Both the position numbers and the translations under genes were made by a program. Shown piece by piece: positions 53,065 to 62,445 of a stretch of 64,000 bases of DNA. Origin of the DNA: Planctomycetales bacterium (GTDB taxonomy: Bacteria; Planctomycetota; Planctomycetia; Isosphaerales; Isosphaeraceae); assembly GCA_027449865.1 (NCBI GenBank), contig DAIDKV010000014.1:1-64000 (forward strand), in the 5' to 3' direction. The notes under the pieces were generated by a model. The model saw only the letters and a list, made by a program, of their open reading frames with translations. It was not told the DNA's origin and ran no database searches. Within the stretch, counting starts at the first letter, position 1. Each line of letters begins with the position of its first letter.

Positions 53065-54184
53065 TTGGATGCCGACCTGAAACGCACCGCGCGGGGCGTG
53101 ATCGACCAGATCCTCCATTTACGAGACTCTCTTTGACCTCGGCGACAAGCTTTTGAGGCGAGACGAGCTCGAGCAGGAGATGAACGCCTCGAACTTCTGG
53201 AACGACCAGGAGAAGGCCAAGGCGACGATCGCCGAGGTGAAAAACCTGAACGCGCTGCTGAAGCCGTTTGAGGACCTGGTCAGCCAGGCCGAGAACCTTC
53301 AGGCGACGATCGAACTGGCCGACGAGGCGGAAACCGACGAGTTCGACGACGAGATCCGCTCGGCCTCCGACCGGGCGCAGAAGGATTTCGTCTCGTTCGA
53401 GTTCCGGTCGATGCTGGGCGGTCCGAACGATCACTGCAACGCCTTCGTCAAGATCCACGCCGGAGCCGGCGGCACCGAGGCCTGCGACTGGGCCGAGATG
53501 CTGATGCGAATGTACCTGATGTGGGCCGAGTCGAAGGGGTTCAAGGCCGAGATCACCGACCGTGAAGACGGCGGAGCGGCCGGCATCCAGGAGGCGAGCC
53601 TCTACATCAAGGGAGAGTACGCCTACGGCTACCTCCGTGGCGAGTCGGGCGTGCATCGGCTCGTCCGGATCAGTCCGTACGACGCCGCGGCGCGTCGGCA
53701 GACCTCGTTCGCCTCGGTGGATATTCTCCCCGAAGTCGATGATACGATCGACATCGTCCTGAAAGACGACGACCTGAAGCGCGACGTCTTCCGATCGGGC
53801 GGTCCGGGCGGTCAGCACCAGAACAAGACCGAGTCGGGCGTTCGATACACCCACCTTCCGACCGGCGTGGCCGCCGAGTCACGCAGCGAACGGTCGCAAC
53901 ACAAGAACGATGCGAACGCGCTGGCGCTGCTCAAGGCCAAGCTGATCCGGATGGAGGAAGAAAAGCGCGAGGCGGAGTACGCCAAGAAGTACGACGAAAA
54001 GGGGGACGTCAGCTTCGGCAACCAGATTCGATCGTACGTTCTGCAACCGTACCAGCTCGTCAAGGACGCCCGAACCGGCCATGAAGTCGGCAACCCGCGT
54101 GCGGTCCTCGACGGCGAGATCGACGGATTCATCGAGTCGTACCTGCGGAACAAGCTCTCGAGCGCGACCGCATCGAAAGACTGA
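53065..54184 (+). CDS. prfB: Peptide chain release factor 2, with programmed +1 frameshift
   Basis: Frame 0 begins at TTG 53065, 8 bp after GAGGAG, and codes 23 residues (MDADLKR...RDSL) up to TGA at 53134. A +1 shift at CTT TGA C continues in the second frame (DLGDKLLRRDEL...), giving 372 residues in all, the normal RF2 length. The GGQ loop is GGPGGQHQNKTESG. The stop-codon recognition tripeptide reads SPY (in RISPYDAAARRQTSF) where E. coli RF2 has SPF. RF2 ends translation at UGA and UAA and controls its own synthesis through this frameshift. A conventional gene call would miss the first 30 residues. Confidence 0.95.
53131..53137 (+). other. prfB programmed frameshift site CTTTGAC
   Basis: The in-frame CTT TGA C is the conserved RF2 slippery site. 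The Shine-Dalgarno-like stimulator that lies just upstream in E. coli (AGGGGG) is weak here (CGAGAC). Confidence 0.9.
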
Positions 54185-54201
54185 GCCAATCGTCGAACAT
54201 C

Positions 54202-54819
54202 ATGCCGACCGAATTCCAGTCGTTCCGCTCTGATGCCGAGGATCTTCTCCGCGTGGAGGGCCCGGGGTTCACCCTGGCCTTCCACAAGGAGGGGGACCGC
54301 TGGATCGAATCGATTCGCGGCGACTCGGGAGAGCTGGTTCGCGCCCTGATTGGCGAGCCCAACGATCCCGCGCGGGTTCCTCATCCGGTCTACCAGGAAT
54401 GGCAGCTCCACGGCCCGGAGTCGGGGGCCTCGCTCTGCCTCCTCCTGACCGGCCTCTCATTCACGCACCACTTCTCGGCCGCTCTCACGATCGCCGCCGA
54501 CCCGGTCGATCCGGCTGCCGTCCGGCTCGATTTCGACGTGGCCGATCGGTGTCGATCGCCGGTCGAGAGCCTGGCCGCGACCTATCTTCTCGACCTGGGC
54601 TCGAATGCCCTGGCCTCGGCTGATCCCGAGCGCATCGCCTGGGAGGTTCCGAACGGCCGCCTCGAACTGCTCGCCGGACCGGGCGCCTCGCTCGCGATGG
54701 CCGAGGCCGGACGCCGGGCGACGCGCGCCCAGATCGTCGCCACGATCGAGCCGGGCGCCTTTACCCACCGCCTCCGCTACGGCTGGCGATGGACGATCGC
54801 CTCGGATCGCACGCGATAG
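54202..54819 (+). CDS. Hypothetical protein, 205 residues
   Basis: A soluble-looking protein starting 18 bp after the prfB stop, probably co-transcribed with it. It alternates beta strands (GPGFTLAFHKEGDRWIESI; ASLCLLLTGLSFTHHFSA) and has no signal peptide or membrane helix. I do not recognise a family. The 3' end overlaps the convergent membrane protein gene by 43 bp. Confidence 0.65.
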   Translation: MPTEFQSFRSDAEDLLRVEGPGFTLAFHKEGDRWIESIRGDSGELVRALIGEPNDPARVPHPVYQEWQLHGPESGASLCLLLTGLSFTHHFSAALTIAADPVDPAAVRLDFDVADRCRSPVESLAATYLLDLGSNALASADPERIAWEVPNGRLELLAGPGASLAMAEAGRRATRAQIVATIEPGAFTHRLRYGWRWTIASDRTR

Positions 54820-56717
54820 ACGGCGTATCGCCCCTCGACGTGCAATAGCTCGATCGGCCCCGTCCTCGCGAGCCGATCCTTCCGAGGGGCTCTCGCGACG
54901 AGGTAATCGGCACCCTGACGCGCCGCGAGGCCAGCGCGCGCCTCGTCGCTCATCGCCTCGTATCGCGCCTCGACCTCGTGCCGATGCTCGCGATACGCCT
55001 GGATGAACGCCTCGGGCGAGCCCCGAAGGCCGACGTGGTCCTGAAAGCGTGCGAACCAGTCGGCCAGCCCCGCGCCATGGTAGGGGCTTCCCGCCCGGTT
55101 GAACGCCAGGCTCCGATGCGACCAGAGGCGGAACGTCTTGGGACCAGGCGGCCCGATGAACCGCGCGGAAGGCGGCGTGTTCCGGCGACACCAGAGGGCC
55201 AACCGCTCGAAATCGTCCCGAGGGACCGCCGCGAACCGGCAGCGCTCGATCAGCCTCCGGACCATCTCCAGCCGCGCTGAGGGATGGTCGAGCGGGATCA
55301 TCCCCGCAAGTATCGCCGCCAGTGGCACCGCCCACGCCACAGCCAGCGCGACGCGCCATCGTCGGGCCTCTCGCCTGGGGTCCGTCGCCGATTGAACGCG
55401 ATCCCAGCGCCTCGCGGCGAGACCGCCGACAATCAGGGCGACGATCAGCAGGCGGTGGCCGTATTCAGTGTCGTGATGGCCGAGGAAGTGGATCGCGAGC
55501 CCCATCATCCCGGCATAAACAACCGCCGGCAGTACCTTCCGTCCGCCGATCGCCAGGGCCGCCGAAACGGCGAGCTCGGCCAGGGTCACGACGACGAGGA
55601 GCCAGTCGCCGAGGAAACCGGCCGCGAGCGCCGATGCCCGGATTCGTCCGAGTCCTCCTTCGTTCCAGAGTCGGACGAGCCTTCCGGCGACGAGCACGAG
55701 AGCGAGCCCTCGGGCGACGGTGCTCATCCGAAACGGCTGGAAGACGGTCGCCCGAAGCCCATGCACGACCTCGATGGCATACCAGGCGGCGAACAGCCCG
55801 ACCCCGAGCACGACCATCATGCTCGCCAGCCGCGATCGCGGGCCGTTGGAATCACGCCCCCCCACGCGTCGGTCGAAGGAGAGGACGGCCAGGATCACGT
55901 AGCTGAACCAGGCGAGCCATTGCGGCATCCGCCAGAGGTGCGGAAGCATGTGCTGCGGACTCTGAAGCTCGACGCTCAGCATCCAGAAGAGGCCGTCGGG
56001 CAATTCGCCCTGAAGGGTGGACCGCTGCCACAGGTTGATCGCAAGCCCCGGTACCACGGCCACCCCAAGCGAGGCCGCGACCACCAGCGCTCCGCGAATC
56101 CCTGGCCCCTGATCGCTCGACAGAATCCCCCAGACGACCCACGATGCGGCGAGGGTCATGGCAAGCTGGAGCCCGACCGCCGGATGAACAACGGCCGCCA
56201 TCGCGATCCAGCCCGAAGATTTCCATCGATCGACCGAGGGCCTCTCGATCGCATCGGCGATCGCCTGCCAACCCATCGCCAGCGCGACGAGCCGATCCAG
56301 GACCATCGGCTCGAAGAGGTGATTGGTCCCGATGTTCCCAGCCCGCGCGGCGAGGAAGAGTCCGACCGCGACCCACCCGGCGCCCGGGCGGGAATCGCCC
56401 CAGACCGACGATCCCATCCGCGCCACGGCCCGGCCGGTGCCGAGGAAGGTCGCCACGAAGACCCCGAAGAGGGCCGCCGAGAGCCCCAAGGGTCGAGCGA
56501 GGAAATCCAGGAGCGCGATCGAGCCTCGATGCGGGTTGAACGCGTCGAAAGCCCGGACGAACGGATCAGCCTCGAAGACGCTCGGATCCTGGTGATGGAT
56601 CAGCAGCGGAAGTCGATAAGCCTGATCGCCTTCGAGGCTTCGATAGCCTCGAATGGAGAGATAGATCCCGAGCAGGAGCAAGAGCCCCAGCCATCGCTCG
56701 ATCCCTCGGCGCTCCAT
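54777..56717 (-). CDS. Large polytopic membrane protein (DUF6798-like)
   Basis: 646 residues from ATG 56717. About 10-12 membrane helices fill residues 10-490, followed by a soluble C-terminal part of about 150 residues with IGPPGPKTFRLWSHRS and AFNRAGSPYHGAGLADWFAR. The layout (membrane core plus outer domain) resembles DUF6798 and glycosyltransferase-like membrane proteins; no catalytic Asp motif is certain. It is 108 bp downstream of the CvpA-like gene on the same strand. Confidence 0.75.
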   Translation of the reverse strand: MERRGIERWLGLLLLLGIYLSIRGYRSLEGDQAYRLPLLIHHQDPSVFEADPFVRAFDAFNPHRGSIALLDFLARPLGLSAALFGVFVATFLGTGRAVARMGSSVWGDSRPGAGWVAVGLFLAARAGNIGTNHLFEPMVLDRLVALAMGWQAIADAIERPSVDRWKSSGWIAMAAVVHPAVGLQLAMTLAASWVVWGILSSDQGPGIRGALVVAASLGVAVVPGLAINLWQRSTLQGELPDGLFWMLSVELQSPQHMLPHLWRMPQWLAWFSYVILAVLSFDRRVGGRDSNGPRSRLASMMVVLGVGLFAAWYAIEVVHGLRATVFQPFRMSTVARGLALVLVAGRLVRLWNEGGLGRIRASALAAGFLGDWLLVVVTLAELAVSAALAIGGRKVLPAVVYAGMMGLAIHFLGHHDTEYGHRLLIVALIVGGLAARRWDRVQSATDPRREARRWRVALAVAWAVPLAAILAGMIPLDHPSARLEMVRRLIERCRFAAVPRDDFERLALWCRRNTPPSARFIGPPGPKTFRLWSHRSLAFNRAGSPYHGAGLADWFARFQDHVGLRGSPEAFIQAYREHRHEVEARYEAMSDEARAGLAARQGADYLVARAPRKDRLARTGPIELLHVEGRYAVYRVRSEAIVHRQP

Positions 56718-56825
56718 CGCTTCGGGCCCCCGCGTCGCTCCATCCGCCGGGATCCGAGGACACGACGGAATCCGCCGGGAAGGGAACGTGTGGGAGTGTG
56801 CCCGGGCCACGCCCTGGGGTCAACC

Positions 56826-57521
56826 TCACTTCGGGGGCGGCTCGGCGATGACGGGTGGCCTCGCGGAACTGCCACGATCGAGGCGAGGGTCGGCGGCGGG
56901 CTTGCGGGCGGTCTGGGCGACGGGGAGGGCAGGCTCGGCCGGCTGATCCTCGGTCGCGGGCGCGGGCCCCTTCAGACCGTTCTGATAAATCTGACCGGCC
57001 AGATGCTGCACCGGCACCGATCGCCAGATCCGGACAGCCGGCCGATACTGATTGTTCCAGACGATCGCCTGCGAGGTCTTCACCTGCTCCTTCGCCCATG
57101 GGATCGTTTCCACCTGATCGAGCCCGTAACGGACCAGCCCCGCGACCAGGAACGCGGCGACAAACGCCCCCTTCGTGAGGCCCAGGAGGAAGCCCGCGAA
57201 CTGGTCGTTGCGGCTCCGCTGCGCCGGCATCCCGGGGACCTCGGGGCGCCGGGTCATCTTCACGAAGAGGGTGCAGAAACCGACGATCACGAGATCGGTC
57301 ACGCTCACGGCGAGCCACCAGAGGATGCGATCGCCCCACTCGGCGGGGATCGCGGCGAGGTACTCGCGGATGTGCGGCTTGACCTCGTCGCGCACGGGGG
57401 CCGCGAGGTAAAAGGCGGCGATCAGGCCGCCGAGTCGAATGAACTGGTGGGTGAATCCCTGAATCCAGCCGCGGATCGCGGCGATCAGGATGAAGATGCC
57501 CAACGCCACGTCCAGACCCAT
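56826..57521 (-). CDS. CvpA-like membrane protein
   Basis: 231 residues from ATG 57521, after GAGGGGG. Four helices fit the CvpA/colicin V production family: LDVALGIFILIAAIRGWIQG with a following GLIAAFYLA, then a third at about 76-95 and a fourth at about 110-135 (FAGFLLGLTKGAFVAAFLV). The C-terminal 75 residues are proline-rich and probably disordered. CvpA has been linked to envelope homeostasis; its exact role is not known. Confidence 0.82.
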   Translation of the reverse strand: MGLDVALGIFILIAAIRGWIQGFTHQFIRLGGLIAAFYLAAPVRDEVKPHIREYLAAIPAEWGDRILWWLAVSVTDLVIVGFCTLFVKMTRRPEVPGMPAQRSRNDQFAGFLLGLTKGAFVAAFLVAGLVRYGLDQVETIPWAKEQVKTSQAIVWNNQYRPAVRIWRSVPVQHLAGQIYQNGLKGPAPATEDQPAEPALPVAQTARKPAADPRLDRGSSARPPVIAEPPPK

Positions 57522-57716
57522 CGTATGCCCCCTCACGCGGCCCGGATTGCCCGGATCTCGTCGGATGTCTATTCGCTGGCCGGCCTGAGTTCTTCTCGGG
57601 AAACGTCGCGCCGTATCCTGAGAAATCGGCCGCCGGGGCGTTGAAACTTGAGCGGGAGCCGGCCACGATTAAGGGAACGTGATTCCGCCGACGCCCGGAC
57701 CCGCCGAGGAGCCGCC

Positions 57717-58934
57717 GTGTCTTCCTTGACCCGACCGAGAGAGCTTCGCTCGCTCGCCTGGATTGTACTGTCGACGGCTCTTCTCGCAACGCTCGCGTTC
57801 AGACCCGCGCGGGCCGACGAATTCAGCCGCCTGGTCGGACCCTCGCTTTTTGAGATCCCTCGACGCCCCGATGGGAAAGGTGTACCGGCCCTCTCGATCC
57901 GTGCGATCGAGGCGATGCCGGAGGTTCTCTCCGGCGAGCGATCGGCGTTCCTCGTGGTGGAGACCGACGAGGGGAACGTGGCGAAGCTTCTGGTCTCGCC
58001 GGCGCTCCGGCCGCGTCCGGCCGTGGAGGGACAATCCGAGCGGCAGGTGGTCCCGATCCTCAGCCTGGATCGGTTCGAGACGATCGACCGCGGCGATCGC
58101 GTGGCGCGGAAGGCTCGCGGTCGGGACGTCGTGCTCTTTGACGGCTTCGACTTCGACCTGGACAGCGGCCAGGTGGTTCCGCCGGGTTTCGGCGGCGATA
58201 TCCGGTTCGAGAGCAAGGCGAAGGGCGGACCCGCGCTGGTTGGTCTCGGCGCGAGCCGGCTTTACCCGATCGACCGTCTGATCAAGATGGCGGGCGTCGA
58301 GACAGGTCGGCCATCGACGGGCCTGAAGGTGCTCCCGACCGACTTCAACGGTCGATATACCCTCGTCGCCAATGGCCAGCTCGCCGGCGCGCTGGAACTC
58401 TCGATCGGGGAGGATGGGACGGTCTCGGGCCAGTTCCGCTCCGACCGGAACGGCGGTCAATACCCGGTCACCGGCAAGATCGCCGCCGATCGAGCGCGTC
58501 GGATTGAATTTGAGATCCGGTTCCCGAGGTCCCGCCAGTCGTTCGACGGCCTGCTCTGGACCGAGGAGCGCAACGTCTTCGCGGGGACGACCCGACTCCT
58601 GGAGCACGAGTACAGCTTCCTCGCGGTCCGCGAGGGTTTCCCGATCTATCCCGAACCGATCGAGGGAACGGCGCCGCCTCGCGCCCCTTCGGTCGCGAAG
58701 ACGACCACTCTGGTGGTCGGCCTCGCGGGCGATCGTTACACGCTGGACGGCGCGGAGAAATCGGCCGACGAGATGAGCCGGGCTCTTTCGGCGGCGATTT
58801 CCTCTCGATCGGCGTCCGAGGCGCTGATCCGGGTTCCGCCCTCGACCCCTTTTGAGAAGGTGCAAGCCCTCGTCCGGCTGGTCCGCCGATCCGGGATCGA
58901 AACGATCCGGCTCGGCGAGGTGAAGGAGCCCTGA
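57717..58934 (+). CDS. Secreted protein with C-terminal ExbD-like domain
   Basis: 405 residues from GTG 57717, with GAGGAG 6 bp upstream. A signal peptide or anchor (about 12-34) precedes the mature part. The middle (about 215-310) resembles a beta-sandwich with NGRYTLVANGQLAGALELSI. The last 75 residues follow the periplasmic ExbD/TolR pattern: TLVVGLAGDRYTLDGAEKSA, then ...LIRVPPSTPFEKVQALVRLV. No ExbB is nearby. The tRNA-Sec gene begins 8 bp after the stop. Confidence 0.65.
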   Translation: MSSLTRPRELRSLAWIVLSTALLATLAFRPARADEFSRLVGPSLFEIPRRPDGKGVPALSIRAIEAMPEVLSGERSAFLVVETDEGNVAKLLVSPALRPRPAVEGQSERQVVPILSLDRFETIDRGDRVARKARGRDVVLFDGFDFDLDSGQVVPPGFGGDIRFESKAKGGPALVGLGASRLYPIDRLIKMAGVETGRPSTGLKVLPTDFNGRYTLVANGQLAGALELSIGEDGTVSGQFRSDRNGGQYPVTGKIAADRARRIEFEIRFPRSRQSFDGLLWTEERNVFAGTTRLLEHEYSFLAVREGFPIYPEPIEGTAPPRAPSVAKTTTLVVGLAGDRYTLDGAEKSADEMSRALSAAISSRSASEALIRVPPSTPFEKVQALVRLVRRSGIETIRLGEVKEP

Positions 58935-58941
58935 AATCTCG

Positions 58942-59037
58942 GGGAGCGTTTCCGCGGCTGGTGCCCGGCACGGTCTTCAAAACCGTTGTGGGGCCTGGAG
59001 ACAGGTCCCAGGTGGGTTCGATTCCCATCCGCTCCCG
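58942..59037 (+). tRNA. selC: tRNA-Sec (anticodon TCA)
   Basis: A 96-nt tRNA with the features of bacterial selenocysteine tRNA. The acceptor GGGAGCG pairs with CGCTCCC. The long D stem pairs CCG/CGG and GGC/GCC around a 4-nt loop. The anticodon loop CTTCAAA (58975-58981) has TCA at 58977-58979. The variable arm is 8 bp (GGGGCCTG/CAGGTCCC with loop GAGA). The T loop is TTCGATT. The CTTCAAA loop also occurs in E. coli selC. CCA is not encoded. It implies a selenocysteine system (SelA, SelB, SelD) elsewhere in the genome. Confidence 0.93.
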
Positions 59038-59098
59038 TTTTTGAAACGCCCTGGTATCCTTCCTCACGTCTCGGCAAGTGACGTCGGTCTCAGGATGG

Positions 59099-59947
59099 TC
59101 ATAACGGATCGAAATACCCGCACGCCCGGAGATGCTCGACGCTCCGCGCGACCCGATCGTGGCGGGCCTCGAGTCCCGGCTCGGGCTCGCCGCCGATCCC
59201 CTCGATCTCGATCGTGAACGGCCCTGAGAAGCCCACTCCATCGAGAATCTCACGGACCCGGACGAAATCGACGCCGCCCGCCTCGCCGACCGCGGGGAAG
59301 TACCAGTCCTCGAAGCCGCCCCGGTTGTCCTTCAGGTGGACGTTCCGGACCAGGTGCTTCACGCGCTCCAGTTCGTTGCAGGGATCGACGCCCTGGTTGT
59401 AGTAGGCGATGTTCCCGGTGTCGAAATTGAGCCGGACGTTCGGATGATCGACCTCGTCCATCAGCGCGAGCATCGCCGAGGCATTTTGAGTCGGTCCCTT
59501 GTGGGTCTCGAGCGCCAGCGTGACCCCGGAGCTTGCCGCCGTATCTCCCAGTCGCCGGAGATGCTGGATCACCGTCGCTCTCTCGGCCGCGTCCGATGGC
59601 TGGCCCGCACCGGTCACGCAGACCGAGACCCGGAACCATCGCGCCGCGAATCGAATCCTGCGCTCGGTGAGCTCGACCCCTTCGATCGTTCGGATATCCG
59701 CCCCGCCGACGTTGCAGCCGCTGATCGCGACCTCGTGGCGATGGAGGAGCGCCAGGAACTCCTCGACCGTCGCGTCGTCGGCCTTTTCGGTAATGACGGC
59801 CGACTCGGGGATCACCAGGCCGCCGAAGTTGTGCCCGCGAAGGGCGAGCTCCAGGTGGCCGATTCCGGCCGACCGAATCCGCTCGACGGCCGCCCGAACG
59901 CCCGACGGGCCATAACAGTTGGTGAAGCAGCTTATGATCCGATTCAA
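59099..59947 (-). CDS. Sugar phosphate isomerase/epimerase family protein (TIM barrel)
   Basis: 282 residues from TTG 59947, which has GGAGA upstream and begins 19 bp after the rnd stop; an upstream ATG would overlap rnd by about 90 bp. The AP-endonuclease-2-type barrel has SCFTNCYG, ALETHKGPTQ, LNFDTGNIAYY, HLKDNRGG and TIEIEG, with metal ligands Glu, Asp, His and Glu in order. Family members act on sugars such as xylose or inositol derivatives; the substrate is not clear. Confidence 0.85.
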   Translation of the reverse strand: MNRIISCFTNCYGPSGVRAAVERIRSAGIGHLELALRGHNFGGLVIPESAVITEKADDATVEEFLALLHRHEVAISGCNVGGADIRTIEGVELTERRIRFAARWFRVSVCVTGAGQPSDAAERATVIQHLRRLGDTAASSGVTLALETHKGPTQNASAMLALMDEVDHPNVRLNFDTGNIAYYNQGVDPCNELERVKHLVRNVHLKDNRGGFEDWYFPAVGEAGGVDFVRVREILDGVGFSGPFTIEIEGIGGEPEPGLEARHDRVARSVEHLRACGYFDPL

Positions 59948-59966
59948 GGATTTGTCTCCGTGGAAA

Positions 59967-61172
59967 TCAATCGGCCTCACCGCCGACCGGCTCAAGCGTG
60001 ACCGGGAACTCGCTTCCGGGGTTGGAGACCCGGAGCGCGACACGACCATTGAGGACATCGAGCAGAACCTTGCCGAAAAGCTCGGCTCGCCAGCCCTGAA
60101 GCAGTTGCGGGAGACGGTTGTCGGGTTGGCCGTCGAGGTGCCAGCGGATCAGGTACTTGAGGTCGGAGACGGTCGCCACGAGCGATCCGGCGATTCGGTG
60201 CTGAGCGCAGCACTGGGCCATCGCGGCGGAGAGCAGGTTGGAGACGGTCGAAAGACCTGGCGGCTCCTCGAACCGAGCGGAGAGGTCGGGCAGGTGGTCG
60301 TCGGGGACGGACCGCGCCTCGTCGAGCGCGTCGAGGATTTCGTCGGCCCGGTTCATCAGGCCGGGACGGTTGAAATCACGGAGTGCTTCCAGGCCCTTGC
60401 GGTTGCTGGGCTGTCGTTTGGCGATCGCGACGAGAAGGTCGTCACGCATCACCTGGCGGAGCGGACGGTTCTGTCGTCGGGCCTCGTCCTCGCGCCAGAG
60501 CGAGAGCCGGCGCGCCATTTCGAGACCTCTTCGCCCGAGCTGGTTCAAACCGGGCAATCGCCGCCACCGCTCGTCGTCGGCCCGGCTCGCGATCTCACCG
60601 ATGAAGTCGCGCAATTCCTGCTCCACCCATTCGATCCGGCCGAGGTTGGTCAGGGCCTCGGCGAAGAAGTCGGCGAGGTCGAGCAGGTGGCGGACGTCAT
60701 CGAGCGCGTAATCGACCTGGGCGGCCGTGAGGGGGCGCTTCCGCCAGTCGGTCCGGGTCTCGCCGCCCGCGAGCGAGACACCGAGCACCTGGCCGACCAG
60801 GTTTCCGAGCGAGAGCGGGTAGCTGTACCCGGCCAGACCGGCCGCCAACTGGACGTCGAAGACCCGCTCGGGTAGCCGACCCGTCCGGATCTGGCAGATC
60901 CGCAGGTCCTCGCCCGCGGCGTGCATCACCACGTCGAGCCCGGGGTCGCAGACCACATCCCAGAACGCCGAGAGATCGCGCACCGCGAGCGGGTCGATCA
61001 GCGCCAGGCGATCACGAGTCGCGACCTGAACCAGGCAGAGGACCGGCTCGAAGGTATCCTCCGAAACAAACTCGGTGTCGAAGGCGAACCGCCCCGTGGA
61101 CCGGAGATGATCGACCAGCGATTGAAGCTGCGCCGCCGTGGCGACCAGCGAGGCACCCGATGAGGCGCTCAT
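59967..61172 (-). CDS. rnd: Ribonuclease D
   Basis: 401 residues from ATG 61172. The DEDD exonuclease domain holds FDTEFV (Asp, Glu), HAAGEDL (Asp) and YALDDVRHL (Asp/Tyr type). HRDC-type helical domains follow (about 195-380), as in RNase D, which trims tRNA 3' ends. It is probably co-transcribed with the isomerase gene 19 bp downstream. Confidence 0.92.
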   Translation of the reverse strand: MSASSGASLVATAAQLQSLVDHLRSTGRFAFDTEFVSEDTFEPVLCLVQVATRDRLALIDPLAVRDLSAFWDVVCDPGLDVVMHAAGEDLRICQIRTGRLPERVFDVQLAAGLAGYSYPLSLGNLVGQVLGVSLAGGETRTDWRKRPLTAAQVDYALDDVRHLLDLADFFAEALTNLGRIEWVEQELRDFIGEIASRADDERWRRLPGLNQLGRRGLEMARRLSLWREDEARRQNRPLRQVMRDDLLVAIAKRQPSNRKGLEALRDFNRPGLMNRADEILDALDEARSVPDDHLPDLSARFEEPPGLSTVSNLLSAAMAQCCAQHRIAGSLVATVSDLKYLIRWHLDGQPDNRLPQLLQGWRAELFGKVLLDVLNGRVALRVSNPGSEFPVTLEPVGGEAD

Positions 61173-61294
61173 GTCCGGATGGTGTCCCCACGATGGGGCT
61201 CCGCGCTCTCCCCATCGCCCTGCCAAACCGCCACAAGGCTCGATCCGGTCCCCGCGCGGGACGGCGCCGGATCGCGACCCCCGACCACCGATCG

Positions 61295-62074
61295 TCAGGG
61301 TTCGAGTTCTTCGAGAAACCGCAGGATCACGCCGTTGGCCACCGTCGGGTTTTCATAAGGAGCCAGATGCCCGGCCGCCGGGATCACCTCGAGTCGGGCG
61401 CCCGGGATGGCGTCGGCCATCGCCATGGAATCCTCGGGGGGCGTGATCGCGTCGTGCTCGCCCACCAGCACCAGCGTCGGGACCCGGATCGATCCCAGGA
61501 ACTCCCTTCGATCGGGCCGGCTCGCCAGCGCATGGAGCGTGCCGACCACCCCTCGGGCGGAGTTTCGTTCCATCATTCGTCGCATTCCGACGACCAGGTC
61601 AGGCCGAAATTCCTCGGTGGATTTCGCGAAGAATCGAGGAAGCATCACCTGGATCGCCGGTCCCGGATCTCCGGCCCGCGCGACCAGCTCGGCCAGCTCT
61701 CCGCGCTTCGCCGCGGCCTCGGGCGTGTCGGCCGCCGCTCGCGTGTCCATCAGCATCAGCGCCCGGACACGCTCCGGATACCGGGCGATCATCGAGAGAG
61801 CCACATATCCACCCATCGAGAGGCCGCCAACCACCACCGGCTCGGCCAGCCCCAGAGTGTCGAGCAGCTCGATCACGTCGTCGGCCATCCCGTCGATCGA
61901 ATACTGGCCGTCAGGAGCCGGCGAATCACCGTGGCCAAGCAGGTCGGGCGCAATCACCCGATACATCGCTCCAATCGCGGAGAATTGATCCTTCCACATC
62001 ATCCGGCCGATCGGGAAACCGTGGAGCAGGACCACAACCGGGCCCGGCCCCTCGTCGCTGAATGCCAGCCGCAT
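61295..62074 (-). CDS. Alpha/beta hydrolase
   Basis: 259 residues from ATG 62074, after GAGGAGAAG. LLHGFPIG holds the oxyanion-hole region, GGLSMGGY the serine nucleophile, VGEHDAIT the Asp and AAGHLAPYE the His. No signal peptide. The typical fold fits an esterase, lactonase or haloperoxidase-like enzyme; the substrate is not predictable. Confidence 0.9.
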   Translation of the reverse strand: MRLAFSDEGPGPVVVLLHGFPIGRMMWKDQFSAIGAMYRVIAPDLLGHGDSPAPDGQYSIDGMADDVIELLDTLGLAEPVVVGGLSMGGYVALSMIARYPERVRALMLMDTRAAADTPEAAAKRGELAELVARAGDPGPAIQVMLPRFFAKSTEEFRPDLVVGMRRMMERNSARGVVGTLHALASRPDRREFLGSIRVPTLVLVGEHDAITPPEDSMAMADAIPGARLEVIPAAGHLAPYENPTVANGVILRFLEELEP

Positions 62075-62445
62075 CAGGCTTCTCCTCGCGAGTCGGAGTC
62101 GAAACAACGTCCCCATTCTATCAGGCTCCGACCCGGCTCGGCGACGATTCCCCAAATCACGGATGGACTCGGGACTTACGGATATAGCGTTTCCTCCCCG
62201 CGACGCCCGCGCGTCGAATTCTCCTGCGCTCCAACGAATGGTTCGCTTTCATCTCGGCGCGCGAAAGGGCCTGCTGGAAGATATGAGGCGACCCGGATTG
62301 AGGAAGTCTTGGTCCGATGGCCGGCGGGCCGTGTCGAACCCTTCCAGGGTCGGGAGGCCGATCGAGCCTACCGCCTTCGCGAGGGGAAATCGAAGGCTGT
62401 TCCCTGGTCGGCTGAGACCGGGCGAGGAGATCCCCCAGGCTGCGG
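62075..62445. other. Intergenic region, no gene seen
   Basis: 371 bp between the hydrolase start and the end of a small membrane protein gene, both on the minus strand. It must hold the hydrolase promoter. No motif was recognised. Confidence 0.4.

Noticed and set aside
53153-54184. prfB as a gene starting at 53153
   Set aside because: RF2 homology extends upstream through the frameshift site CTT TGA C to the TTG at 53065.
55284-57644. Open frame of 786 codons on the plus strand
   Set aside because: It is antisense to two well-supported minus-strand membrane protein genes, spans the gap between them, and has the Arg/Pro/Gly/Asp-rich composition of high-GC shadow frames with no domain.
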